Virus record (IMG/VR): IMGVR_UViG_3300044998_001035
Coordinates: 1 to 64,000 of that record
Length of the DNA stretch: 64,000 nt
DNA from: a virus
Reading direction: 5' to 3' (one strand)
Within the stretch, counting starts at the first letter, position 1, and the number at the start of each line of letters is the position of its first letter. The position numbers and the translations under genes are program-made. The notes beneath the pieces are model-generated. The model did not search any database. It was not told where the DNA came from and saw only the letters and a program-made list of their open reading frames with translations. This document shows positions 1-7,716 of the stretch, one piece after another.

Positions 1-643
1 GGCGGGCTCGACGCCGGGGCCGTGGCCGACGCGGTCTGGGACGCGACGCGGGCCGACCACGGCGACGCGGGGACGTTCGGGGAGGTCTTGCAGGGCTTCG
101 ACGGCACGGCGGACGGTGCGACCGAGGACACGATCGACCTGGGCGCCAACGCCCCGGTCGCGGACGTCACCGGGCAGGGCGTCCGGATCGTCGCCGGGGC
201 GGGCGCCGGGCAGGCGAGGCGGATCGTCGCCTACGCCGACGGGGTGGCGACCGTCTCGCCCGCGTGGGACGACGAGCCAGACGACACGTCCAGGTGGGTG
301 CTGACGGGCATCGTCCCCGGCGGGCTCGACGCCGGGGCCGTGGCCGACGCGGTCTGGGACGCGACGCGGGCCGACCACGGCGACGCGGGGACGTTCGGGG
401 AGGTCTTGCAGGGCTTCGACGGCACGGCGGACGGTGCGACCGAGGACACGATCGACCTGGGCGCCAACGCCCCGGTCGCGGACGTCACCGGGCAGGGCGT
501 CCGGATCGTCGCCGGGGCGGGCGCCGGGCAGGCGAGGCGGATCGTCGCCTACGCCGACGGGGTGGCGACCGTCTCGCCCGCGTGGGACGACGAGCCAGAC
601 GACACGTCCAGGTGGGTGCTGACGGGCATCGTCCCCGGCGGGC
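1..643 (+). repeat. Perfect 318-bp tandem repeat (2 copies seen)
   Basis: Positions 1-318 and 319-636 read as the same sequence, and the match continues about 7 bases into a third unit before diverging at 644. The period is 106 codons, so the frame is kept. I saw no synonymous differences between copies, which suggests very recent duplication or active homogenisation. The array touches the window edge, so the true copy number is unknown. Confidence 0.9.
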
Positions 644-990
644 CGGTGGACCTTGCGGACGATGCGATCACGCCCGCGAAGCTGGCGGACGGGGCCATCA
701 CGGAGGCCAAGATCGCGGACGGGGCCATCACCGGGCCCAAGATCGCGGACGGGGCGTTCACGTCGGCCAAGGTGGGTCTCGGGACGGTCAATGCCGCGGC
801 GACGGGGTTCCTGGAGCGGCTGCGGAAGCTGATGGACGCGCTCGTGCCGGTCGGGCTCGGGGGCGTGACGCAGCCCCGGAGCGGGGCCGGGTCGCGGGTG
901 GTGAAGAACCCGGACGGGACGACCCAGGCGACGTACCCGGTGGACACGGAGGCGGCCGGTGGCACTCAGACGCTCGGCCCGGGGGCCTGA
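1..990 (+). CDS. Tail fibre-like structural protein, 5' partial
   Basis: The frame is open from the first base, so the gene starts upstream of the window and at least 329 residues are seen. It opens with two identical 106-residue repeats containing AVWDATRADHGDAGTFGE and a GQARRIVAY...SPAWDD stretch. Both patterns are common in phage fibre and baseplate-associated proteins. After residue 214 come short repeats of the type DGAITEAKIADGAIT, typical of trimeric fibre shafts. The C-terminus carries a glycine/threonine-rich tail. The next gene starts 3 bases after the stop. The structural assignment rests on repeat style and neighbouring tail genes, and the exact position in the virion is unknown. 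Confidence 0.7.
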   Translation, partial: GGLDAGAVADAVWDATRADHGDAGTFGEVLQGFDGTADGATEDTIDLGANAPVADVTGQGVRIVAGAGAGQARRIVAYADGVATVSPAWDDEPDDTSRWVLTGIVPGGLDAGAVADAVWDATRADHGDAGTFGEVLQGFDGTADGATEDTIDLGANAPVADVTGQGVRIVAGAGAGQARRIVAYADGVATVSPAWDDEPDDTSRWVLTGIVPGGPVDLADDAITPAKLADGAITEAKIADGAITGPKIADGAFTSAKVGLGTVNAAATGFLERLRKLMDALVPVGLGGVTQPRSGAGSRVVKNPDGTTQATYPVDTEAAGGTQTLGPGA

Positions 991-993
991 CCG

Positions 994-1473
994 ATGGGCA
1001 CGCTCGACGGGTTCAGCGTCCTCTCGCTCTGGCCGCCGTTCGGCCCGTCGCCGGGCGTCGGCGACGCGCCGCTCCCGCCCTACGCGGAGCACCCGTGGCT
1101 CGTCCTGGGCTACAACGCCACGGTCCGTGTGGAGTACGACGCCAACGCCGACGGGGCCGCGACGACCGATCACGGCGGGATCGCGCCGGTCTGGCTCCCG
1201 CTCCCCGGCCACGGGGCGCTGCGCTGCGCGGTGGCGCGCCGGCCCGGCGGGGACCTCGTGCGCGTCCCGTCCGAGCCCGCCCACGAGCCGGGCTGGACGG
1301 CGATCTTCGGCCGGCCGGTCGCGCTCGACCTGAGGCACCGTCTCGTCGTCCTGGACGAGCACCGCGGCGGCAAGCCGCGACACCTCTACGTCGCGCGGCC
1401 GTCGGAGGATATCTTCTCCGACGGGGCGGCGTGGTCCGTGATGCTCCGCGAATACTACGACCCGAGGGGCTGA
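994..1473 (+). CDS. Hypothetical tail-module protein
   Basis: The product has 159 residues and I do not recognise it. It has no signal peptide, membrane segment or cysteine motif. The composition is that of a globular protein with a Pro/Gly-rich N-terminus (WPPFGPSPGVGDAPLPPY). It starts with ATG 3 bases after the fibre gene and is followed 4 bases later by the next gene, so it is translated within the tail operon and is probably a virion component or an assembly factor. Confidence 0.6.
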   Translation: MGTLDGFSVLSLWPPFGPSPGVGDAPLPPYAEHPWLVLGYNATVRVEYDANADGAATTDHGGIAPVWLPLPGHGALRCAVARRPGGDLVRVPSEPAHEPGWTAIFGRPVALDLRHRLVVLDEHRGGKPRHLYVARPSEDIFSDGAAWSVMLREYYDPRG

Positions 1474-1477
1474 GCCC

Positions 1478-2161
1478 GTGCCCGCCTACGTGCTCCTGAA
1501 GACGGCCGGGTTCGGGCCCGACAACGCCGGGCTGACGACGGTCGGGTACGCCGTGGGCGGCGGGCCCCGGACGACGGTCGGCGTCGAGGACGTCGGCGGC
1601 GGCCATTACGCGGCCCTGGTCCGGTTCGAGGCGGCGTCGGCGCTGGCCTGGGACACGGGCGGCGACGACCCGGCGACGGTGCTGGACGCGCTCGACCCCG
1701 GCGACGTGACGCCGGGCGTGCCCGACTTCGGGGGGGCCCTCGCGGGCCTGTTCGCGCGGTCGGTCGCGGTCCGGGACGCGCTGCCGGGCGGGGTCCGCAA
1801 CCGGCAGGTGCCGCCGTCGCCGTCATACCCGTGCGCGACGTTCGCGGCGTCGGAGCCCCAGGACGGGGAGAGCCGCGACGACCTGCGATGCGACGTGGTC
1901 CTGTCGTGCCTGGCCGGCACGGACGCGGAGGCGGGCCGGGCGGGGGCGGCGGCGGGGGACTACCTGCTGCGGGCGTCGTCCCGCGTCCAGCTCGCGTTCT
2001 GGCGGTCGGGCGCGTGCTGGCTCGAGTCGGGCGTGCGGGCCGTCGGCCAGCCGTCCGTGCGGCCGTCCTACGCGGCGCCGGACGCGCGCGACCTGTGGCG
2101 GCACGAGCGGCGCTACGAGTTCCGGTTCGCCGCCCTGCCCGGCGGGCCGGCCCCCTGGTAG
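1478..2161 (+). CDS. Putative tail terminator / head-tail joining protein
   Basis: The 227-residue product starts at GTG. The first 95 residues resemble the preceding fibre-type proteins, with Gly-rich short beta segments. The second half, from about residue 97 (VRDALPGG...) to the end, has the alternating pattern of small tail-completion proteins: an N-terminal helix, an asymmetric loop, and a final strand ending RRYEFRF. Position just before the tube gene fits a terminator or neck role. This is an inference from gene order; the sequence alone does not prove the family. Confidence 0.45.
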   Translation: MPAYVLLKTAGFGPDNAGLTTVGYAVGGGPRTTVGVEDVGGGHYAALVRFEAASALAWDTGGDDPATVLDALDPGDVTPGVPDFGGALAGLFARSVAVRDALPGGVRNRQVPPSPSYPCATFAASEPQDGESRDDLRCDVVLSCLAGTDAEAGRAGAAAGDYLLRASSRVQLAFWRSGACWLESGVRAVGQPSVRPSYAAPDARDLWRHERRYEFRFAALPGGPAPW

Positions 2162-2180
2162 GCTAGGCGCGGGGGCGGTC

Positions 2181-2768
2181 GTGGCCATCAAGTATCGCGT
2201 GTATGCGAACGATTATGCGGGCGGGCCGGTGGACTACTCGACGCCGGTCGCGACGGTCACGGGGACGACCTGGACGCCCGACCCGATCCCGACCGGCTCC
2301 GACGTGACGTTCGCGGTCCGGGCGTTCGACGACGTCACGGGGCTGGAGGAGCGGAACGTCTCCGCCCGGCTGCGGCTGGCCACGGGCCCGGCGGGGGAGG
2401 ACCTGACGGGCCTCCCCCCCGCGCCGCCGTTCGCCTGGGCGGCGCCGCACGGGGCCGGGGGCGTGTCCGTGACCTGGGGCCAGCCCGTCGCCGGCCCGCG
2501 CCCGGCCTCGTACCGGGTCTACGGCGGGACGCCGGACGTCGACTACGGGGCCCCGCTGGCGACCGTCGCGCACCGCGAGGGCCTGCCCGTGCGGCGGGCC
2601 GTCGTCGCGGGCCTGACGCCCGGGGAGCCGTACCGCTTCGCGGTCCGGTCCGTCAACGCGGCGGGCGAGTCGCCGTCGTCCCCGGGATGCGCCGCGACCC
2701 CCGTCGGGTCCGGCCCCGAGGCCCCCGTCGCCCTGTCCGGCGCCGCCGGCTGGGCCGACCCCGCGTGA
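2181..2768 (+). CDS. Fibronectin type III-like virion protein
   Basis: The 195-residue product starts at GTG and contains two fibronectin III-like modules, roughly residues 3-70 and 75-180. The second shows the usual core (VTWGQP, ASYRVYGG, LTPGEPYRFAVRSVNAAGES). FN3 modules decorate phage tails and capsids and are thought to help weak surface binding. It lies between the putative terminator gene and the tube gene, so a decorating or tube-associated role is likely. Confidence 0.65.
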   Translation: MAIKYRVYANDYAGGPVDYSTPVATVTGTTWTPDPIPTGSDVTFAVRAFDDVTGLEERNVSARLRLATGPAGEDLTGLPPAPPFAWAAPHGAGGVSVTWGQPVAGPRPASYRVYGGTPDVDYGAPLATVAHREGLPVRRAVVAGLTPGEPYRFAVRSVNAAGESPSSPGCAATPVGSGPEAPVALSGAAGWADPA

Positions 2769-2825
2769 GGCCGACGGGCTACCACGCGCCACCACCACCA
2801 GACCAGCACCGACGGGAGGCTTGCC

Positions 2826-3257
2826 GTGGCGTCGACGAAGAGATACCGGAACTTTGCGAACGTGTCGTTCAACTCCACGACGTTCGCGGGGGTCAAGGAC
2901 GTCGCGTTCGATCGTGGGATTCAGCAGATCCGCGACTCGGCCGACGCGGACGCGTACATCACGCACTCCGTCGTCGGGGTCCAGGACCCGTCGTTCCGTG
3001 TCACGACCACGGAGGCGTCGGCGCTGCTGGCGACCGCCGCCGGGACGCGTGGGGTGTTCACGTTCACGTGGCTGGAGAGCTACAGCCAGGTCGCGTCGGC
3101 GTCCTCGGGGTCGCTGACGTTCACGACGAACAGCCTGACGATGCTCGCGGCGCACTCCCTCCAGGGGGCCCACCAGCAGCTCGGGACGGCGCAGTTCACG
3201 TTCGCGACGTGCTCCGTGGACGGCACGACGAACCCCGTGACCGTGACCACGCTCTGA
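2826..3257 (+). CDS. Putative major tail (tube) protein
   Basis: The 143-residue product starts at GTG behind an AGGC-type ribosome binding site. It begins MASTKRYRNFANVSFNSTTFAGVKDVAF and is rich in Ser, Thr and short beta strands, like tube proteins of the siphovirus and myovirus families. It sits two genes before the frameshifted chaperone pair and three before the tape measure, the canonical place for the tube gene. Only the order and composition support the call. Confidence 0.55.
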   Translation: MASTKRYRNFANVSFNSTTFAGVKDVAFDRGIQQIRDSADADAYITHSVVGVQDPSFRVTTTEASALLATAAGTRGVFTFTWLESYSQVASASSGSLTFTTNSLTMLAAHSLQGAHQQLGTAQFTFATCSVDGTTNPVTVTTL

Positions 3258-3276
3258 CCCGAACCAGGAGGCACCC

Positions 3277-3873
3277 GTGCCGATCCCAGACCGCAAGCCG
3301 GACGCGATCCTGAGCCCCGGCCCCCCGAACCTCGACAGGTGGTCCAAGCACCCGTGGTTCCGGGACCACCTGTACGGCCTGCTCTCGGCCCCGCCCGGCG
3401 TCCGGGTCGGGGCGAAGGAGCAGGGGCAGATGAGCCTGATCGCCCCCGTCGAGGCGACGCTGCTGTACCCGACGCTCCACCCTCTCGCGGGGCGGGAGCG
3501 TTACGACTGGTACGTGGTGGCCGAGGACACGCGGCTCAACTGGCTCGTCCCGCCCGTGCCCGTGGAGACCTGGTCCGCGATGCCGACCTCGGTCAAGTTC
3601 GGCTACCTCAGGGACGAGGCCGCGGTCGACCCGATGGGCGCGGACGAGCGGGCCGAGTTCGCGGCGTTCGTGGCGCGGCGCAACGCGCTCTACGCGGAGC
3701 TGGCGGCGCGGCGGGACGCGCTCGCGGCGGACCTCGACAGGACGGATGAGGAGCAGGCGGAGATGGAGGCGTGCGAGAGGAAGATGCTCGACCTCGCCGA
3801 CCTGAGCTTCGGCCGCGCCGCGACGGCCGGCGGGCTCGGCGTCGGCCCGGTGCCGAAGTGGCTGGGAGGCTGA
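3277..3873 (+). CDS. Hypothetical tail-module protein
   Basis: The 198-residue product starts at ATG after AGGAGG (SD about 7 bases upstream). The N-terminal two thirds are globular with many aromatic residues. Residues 115-165 form a charged helical segment (ERAEFAAFVARRNALYAELAARRD). It lies directly between the tube gene and the chaperone gene, ending 1 base before the latter. I do not recognise a family; it may be a tail accessory or chaperone-associated protein. Confidence 0.6.
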   Translation: MPIPDRKPDAILSPGPPNLDRWSKHPWFRDHLYGLLSAPPGVRVGAKEQGQMSLIAPVEATLLYPTLHPLAGRERYDWYVVAEDTRLNWLVPPVPVETWSAMPTSVKFGYLRDEAAVDPMGADERAEFAAFVARRNALYAELAARRDALAADLDRTDEEQAEMEACERKMLDLADLSFGRAATAGGLGVGPVPKWLGG

Positions 3874-3874
3874 C

Positions 3875-4297
3875 TTGTCGGGAGACCTGGACGAGGTGGC
3901 GAGGCGGCGGCCGGACTTCGCGGGCGGCGTGCCCGTCAGGATGGCCGACGGCCGGGAGTGGACGCTGGCGAAGCCGCTGGTCACGTTCGGCTACTCGTCG
4001 GGCGAGATGGGCTTCGACGTGTTCCTGGAGGCGCCCGGCGCCGACGGCTACGCGGAGGCGATCCGCGAGCTGGAGGAGGCGGGCGAGGCCGGCGACATGG
4101 CCCGCGTGGTCCGCGCCCATCTGGCGCTCGGGGCGGCGCTGCTGCGGCGGAACTACACGCTCTCGGACCACGAGGTCGGGGCGCTGCTGCGGTTCGCGTA
4201 CGACCCGGGGCACGCCGAGGCGTACGCGAGGAAGGACGCGGTCGTGGCCGTCGCCCGGGGCGAGGCCCCAAAACCGCCGGCCGCCACCTCCGGCTGA
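3875..4297 (+). CDS. Tail assembly chaperone, short (gpG-like) form
   Basis: The 140-residue product starts at TTG. It is acidic and helical in its second half (DMARVVRAHLALGAALLRRNYTLSDHEVGALLRFAY), as expected of the gpG class that coats the tape measure before tail assembly. The gene lies immediately before the tape measure. Its last codons contain a C CCA AAA heptamer in the correct frame, followed by an open -1 frame, as in the lambda G-GT system. In this short form translation stops at 4297. Confidence 0.75.
   Translation: MSGDLDEVARRRPDFAGGVPVRMADGREWTLAKPLVTFGYSSGEMGFDVFLEAPGADGYAEAIRELEEAGEAGDMARVVRAHLALGAALLRRNYTLSDHEVGALLRFAYDPGHAEAYARKDAVVAVARGEAPKPPAATSG
4267..4273 (+). other. 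Programmed -1 ribosomal frameshift site CCCAAAA
   Basis: The heptamer reads C CCA AAA in the frame of the upstream chaperone gene, which is the X XXY YYZ form required for tandem slippage. Slipping back one base leads into a frame that stays open to 4470. The sequence just downstream is very G+C rich and could supply a stimulatory structure. The gene order (tube, chaperone pair, tape measure) is where tailed phages conserve this event. Confidence 0.8.
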
Positions 4298-4470
4298 CGC
4301 TGCTCCTGAACGGGGTGATGGCGCCGGGGCCTGGCGGCCCGCTGCTGCTGGAGGACGCGCTGGACTTGTGGGCGTGGCTCGGCGCGCTGCGCCGCACGAT
4401 GCCGCCGGCGCGCTGGGTGGAGGAGTGGGCGAGCGAGGCGTCCTACCGATCGATGGAGGCGCTGCTCTAG
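4273..4470 (+). CDS. Frameshift extension of the tail chaperone (GT-like product)
   Basis: This 65-codon open frame has no good start of its own and follows the slippery heptamer in the -1 frame. It encodes RLTLLLNGVMAPGPGG and a Trp-rich helical end (LWAWLGALRR, RWVEEWASEAS). Joined to the first 133 residues of the upstream gene it gives a fusion of about 198 residues, the minor form that recruits the tube protein in the lambda model. It ends 12 bases before the tape measure start. Confidence 0.7.
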   Translation, partial: TAGRHLRLTLLLNGVMAPGPGGPLLLEDALDLWAWLGALRRTMPPARWVEEWASEASYRSMEALL

Positions 4471-4482
4471 CCGGGGGTGGCC

Positions 4483-6303
4483 GTGCCCGAGACCTACGAG
4501 ATCCCCGTACGCCTGGACCTGAGCGGCGCGAGGAAGGACGCGGCGGCGCTCGACCGCATCCTGGCGGGCGTCGAGGACAGGCAGGAGCAGGCGGCGCGTC
4601 GCAAGGAGCAGGCGTCGGCCCGCGCGGCGGAGCGGCAGGTCCAGGCGGCGGAGCGGGCCGCCGCGCGCGAGGCGGCGGCCGAGGCCCGCAAGCAGGCGCA
4701 ACTGGAGCGCGTGCAGGACGAGTTCCTCAGGAGGGACTACAGGCGCCGCGTCAATTACGAGGCGATGCTGGAGCGGGAGGCGCAGCGGGCCCGCTCCGCC
4801 GCCGCGTCGGGGATGGCCGCCGGGGCGCGCGAGGCGGGGCTGTTCGAGCGCGCGGCGCTGGGCGTGGCGACGCGGCTGGCCGGCGTCGCGACGGCCGGGC
4901 TGGCGCTCCACCAGGGCGTCGGCTACCTCCGCGACATGCGCGAGGAGGCGGCCCGGATGGCCCGCGACCTGATCGGGGCGAAGGACGCCCTGAGGTCGCT
5001 GGCGGGGGTGATGGACGAGCGGCCGACGACCGAGTTCGTGCTGGAGAACGCGCTGTTCGCGGCCGAGGCGGGGATGCGGCCGGGCGAGGCGAAGGACTTC
5101 CGCGAGCAGTTCCGCGGCCGCGCCCAGATCGTCGCGGGGAACACGATCTCGCAGGAGGGCTTCGCCCGGTTCGAGCAGCTCGCCGCCGGGATGGCGGCGG
5201 CGAAGGGAATCCCCGCGGAGATGGCCGGCGACCTGTTCGGCGGCATCCTGAAGGCGGAGAATTTCGCGAACAAGGGGCTCGCCGGCCCCGAGGAGGAGGC
5301 GGCTGCGGCCGGGGCCAGCGCGGCGAAGCTGTTCCGTATCCTCGACGCGAGCAGCGCCCCGATGCCGATCGCGACGCACCAGGCGTCGCAACTGATGGCG
5401 TTCGTCAGCGAGAACAACCTGGAATCGACCCTGCGCAGTTCGGCCGACGTGGCGGTCCTGATCGGGGCCATGTCCGAGTTAAACCCGGGCGAGGCGTTCA
5501 CGATGGCCTCGCGGGGCATCCAGGGGCTGACGGACTTCCGGGACGAGGACAAGGCCGGGTTCTTCTCCCGGACGGGAATCAAGCCCGGGATGGACGCGAT
5601 CGAGATGTTCAGGCGGTCGAACAGGTTCATCGCCGACGAGGTGGCGAAGGGGAAGACGGTCGACCAGGCGATCGCCGACGCCGGGTTCAAGGACATAAGG
5701 GAGCTTCGGGCGATGGCCGGCGCCTACCTGTCGCGGGACAAGGTGTTCGAGCCGTTCGCGAGGATGGCCGAGGAGCCCGGCGACATGGCGGCGGCCGGGG
5801 CGCTCGTCTCGGAGCACCTGGCGTCGCCGCAGGGCGTCATGGCGGCGGGGGAGGCGACGCTGGAGGCGCAGCGGGCCCGCCAGGGGATGCGCACGGAGGC
5901 GTTCGAGGCCCGCATCCCCGGGGCTCAGGCGCGCGTGCTGGCGCGGCACGGGACCGCGAGGCCGTGGTGGGCGACCGTCGCGACCGGGTTCGGCCTGCTG
6001 GGCGACCCGGAGCGGCTGGCGGCGGAGACCCAACTGGCCGAGGACGCCGGGGTCAGGGGGGCGCAGAAGATCGCCGGGCCCGTCGCCGGCATGCTGATGG
6101 ACGTGTGGGGGTGGGCGAGCGGCGGCGTCGCGGAGCGGGCGAACGCGGCGTTCGGGGGCTCGGACGCCGTCGAGTCGGCCACGGCCGAGCGGCTGGTCCG
6201 GGCGCTGGATCGGAACGCGACCGCGCTGGAGCGGAGGCAGGGCCCGGCCCCGCCGCCGCCGCCCCTGGCGCGCCGGCCGGCGAACCAGGGCGGGGCGCCG
6301 TGA
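4483..6303 (+). CDS. Tape measure protein
   Basis: The 606-residue product starts at a GTG with a GGGGG ribosome site 5 bases upstream; an in-frame GTG at 4477 overlaps that site and is less likely. Residues 15-110 are a long charged coiled-coil region rich in Ala, Arg and Glu. A hydrophobic segment follows (GVATRLAGVATAGLALHQG), then alpha-helical domains to a Pro-rich end. The length is short for a tape measure; if the usual length rule applies, the tail is short, near 90 nm. Position after the frameshifted chaperone supports the call. Confidence 0.8.
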   Translation: MPETYEIPVRLDLSGARKDAAALDRILAGVEDRQEQAARRKEQASARAAERQVQAAERAAAREAAAEARKQAQLERVQDEFLRRDYRRRVNYEAMLEREAQRARSAAASGMAAGAREAGLFERAALGVATRLAGVATAGLALHQGVGYLRDMREEAARMARDLIGAKDALRSLAGVMDERPTTEFVLENALFAAEAGMRPGEAKDFREQFRGRAQIVAGNTISQEGFARFEQLAAGMAAAKGIPAEMAGDLFGGILKAENFANKGLAGPEEEAAAAGASAAKLFRILDASSAPMPIATHQASQLMAFVSENNLESTLRSSADVAVLIGAMSELNPGEAFTMASRGIQGLTDFRDEDKAGFFSRTGIKPGMDAIEMFRRSNRFIADEVAKGKTVDQAIADAGFKDIRELRAMAGAYLSRDKVFEPFARMAEEPGDMAAAGALVSEHLASPQGVMAAGEATLEAQRARQGMRTEAFEARIPGAQARVLARHGTARPWWATVATGFGLLGDPERLAAETQLAEDAGVRGAQKIAGPVAGMLMDVWGWASGGVAERANAAFGGSDAVESATAERLVRALDRNATALERRQGPAPPPPPLARRPANQGGAP

Positions 6304-6309
6304 GCCGGC

Positions 6310-6693
6310 CTACCTGGGGGGCGCCGCGTCGTCGCCGGACAGGGGGAAGTCGATGGCCCGCGAGGGCCGGCCGGGGACGTGGAACCGGGCTAGCATCCGG
6401 TGCGGCTGCCCGGCGTTGACCCGTTCGAGCCACGCGGCGACCCGGACCAGGTCCGCGTCCCCGGAACCTTCGCGCATCGTGACGTCCACGACCATCCCGC
6501 GCGCGTCGCGGGTGGCCACCAGTTCGGCGACCGGGCCGGGCGCCCGCGCACGCCCCCGGGTGTACGCCAGCGCCGCCGCCGTCGCGACGACGGCGGCGGC
6601 CAGCAGGAGGCCGGGCAGGACCCCGGGCGTCCCCCCCGCCGGCCCCGCGACCCTGAGCCCGAACCCCGCCCGCGTCGTCGCCCCGGTGCCCAC
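6310..6693 (-). CDS. Small membrane protein on the opposite strand
   Basis: The 127-residue product starts at GTG with a clear GGAGGG ribosome site 6 bases upstream, which decides for this strand over the shadow frame on the other strand. Residues 26-48 form one membrane helix (PGLLLAAAVVATAAALAYT), followed by a globular domain of about 75 residues. It is the only minus-strand gene between two plus-strand tail genes, so it looks like inserted cargo with its own transcription. No family was recognised. Confidence 0.6.
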   Translation of the reverse strand: MGTGATTRAGFGLRVAGPAGGTPGVLPGLLLAAAVVATAAALAYTRGRARAPGPVAELVATRDARGMVVDVTMREGSGDADLVRVAAWLERVNAGQPHRMLARFHVPGRPSRAIDFPLSGDDAAPPR

Positions 6694-6705
6694 GGCAAGC
6701 CCTCC

Positions 6706-6793
6706 GGATGGGTGATGGAGACCGTGGTATTATCCACCCGGTGGCCCGGCCCGGGTATTCTGTATAAATGTATACCAATGGGAGGGCGGGGCG
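6706..6793. promoter_or_regulatory. AT-rich divergent promoter region
   Basis: This short gap separates the minus-strand membrane gene from the plus-strand morphogenesis gene. It contains the only AT-rich stretch nearby, with GTATTATCC, TATAAATGTATACC and several TATA-like boxes readable on both strands. It probably drives the minus-strand gene and perhaps restarts the tail operon. No single pair of hexamers is convincing. Confidence 0.35.
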
Positions 6794-7300
6794 ATGGCGG
6801 GCCGGGCTGCGGTGATCGCGGCGCTGGGGCGCGACGTGGACTCGCTGTCGTTCCGCGGGCGGGGGCCGCGCGGGATGCTCGGGGAGGACGTGGCGGACAT
6901 GGTGGCCGAGATCGTGATGGACCGCACGGTCAACCGCCAGGCCCAGCCCGACGGCTCCCCGCTGGCCCCCCTGAGGCCGGCGACAGTCGAGCGCAAGCGG
7001 CGGCTCGGCTACCCCGACACGATCCTGGTCGAGACGGGGAGGATGCTGGCGCAGGCGCAGCTCCAGGGGGACGCGGACCTGAGCGACCCGCACGAGATGC
7101 GGGTGGTGTACGGGCTGGACGACGAGGCGAGGCAGAAGGCGGAGTGGGCGCACGAGGGGGCGCCGAACCGGGCGAGGCGGCCGTTCTACGAGATCGGGAC
7201 GGACCCCGCGGACCTGGCGGCGCTGGACGGTGTGGTCGCGGAGGGCCTGGACGCCCAGGCCCGCGAGCGCTGGGGCAAGGGGCCGGGGGGGGCGAGCTGA
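6794..7300 (+). CDS. Phage virion morphogenesis / tail completion protein (gpG/gpS-like)
   Basis: The 168-residue product contains the pattern of the phage virion morphogenesis family: an N-terminal helix, then DGSPLAPLRPATVERKRR, then LVETGRMLAQAQ, then a residue block with EWAHEGA and a conserved RARRPFYEIG near the C-terminus. Such proteins act in joining or finishing tails. It begins the part of the tail operon downstream of the minus-strand insertion. Confidence 0.65.
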   Translation: MAGRAAVIAALGRDVDSLSFRGRGPRGMLGEDVADMVAEIVMDRTVNRQAQPDGSPLAPLRPATVERKRRLGYPDTILVETGRMLAQAQLQGDADLSDPHEMRVVYGLDDEARQKAEWAHEGAPNRARRPFYEIGTDPADLAALDGVVAEGLDAQARERWGKGPGGAS

Positions 7301-7301
7301 C

Positions 7302-7685
7302 ATGCCGGTCCCGACGTTCAACGGGGTGGCGATCTTCGGGGCCGCCTGGAAGCTCCGGGCGGGGCAGATCAACCCGGTCGCCTCGCAGGTCAACGCCTAC
7401 CCGGCCCTGGACGGGCTGGAGTCGCTGAAGCAGGGCAAGCGGGGCGGCCGGGCGCTGGCGACGGGGCGGCTCGGGGGCTACGGGGCCGCCGGGCTCAACG
7501 CCGCCCAGAACCTGTTCCGGTCGTACCACGATGGGTTTGCTTATATCTTGATCGACCAGTTCGGGAACGCCTGGCCGTTCACCAAGCTGGAGTCGTTCGA
7601 GGCGACGGGGCCGATCACCACGGACCCCGCGACGGGCTGGCTCTGGCAGCCGTACCAGGCGACGTTCGTCCACCTGCTGGTCTGA
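7302..7685 (+). CDS. Hypothetical minor tail protein
   Basis: The 127-residue product starts at ATG one base after the morphogenesis gene stop. It is a compact protein (PVPTFNGVAIFGAAWKL, FRSYHDGFAYILIDQFGNAW) with an ending WLWQPYQATFVHLLV. Its size and location suggest a distal tail or baseplate-initiation component, but no family is certain. Confidence 0.5.
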   Translation: MPVPTFNGVAIFGAAWKLRAGQINPVASQVNAYPALDGLESLKQGKRGGRALATGRLGGYGAAGLNAAQNLFRSYHDGFAYILIDQFGNAWPFTKLESFEATGPITTDPATGWLWQPYQATFVHLLV

Positions 7686-7716
7686 GCCGGCGGGGCGGGT
7701 GAGGGGGAGGTGCCGG

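Noticed and set aside
264-1499. Long open frames overlapping the fibre genes in other frames
   Set aside because: They are Arg/Gly-rich shadows caused by the high G+C, without ribosome sites or recognisable domains.
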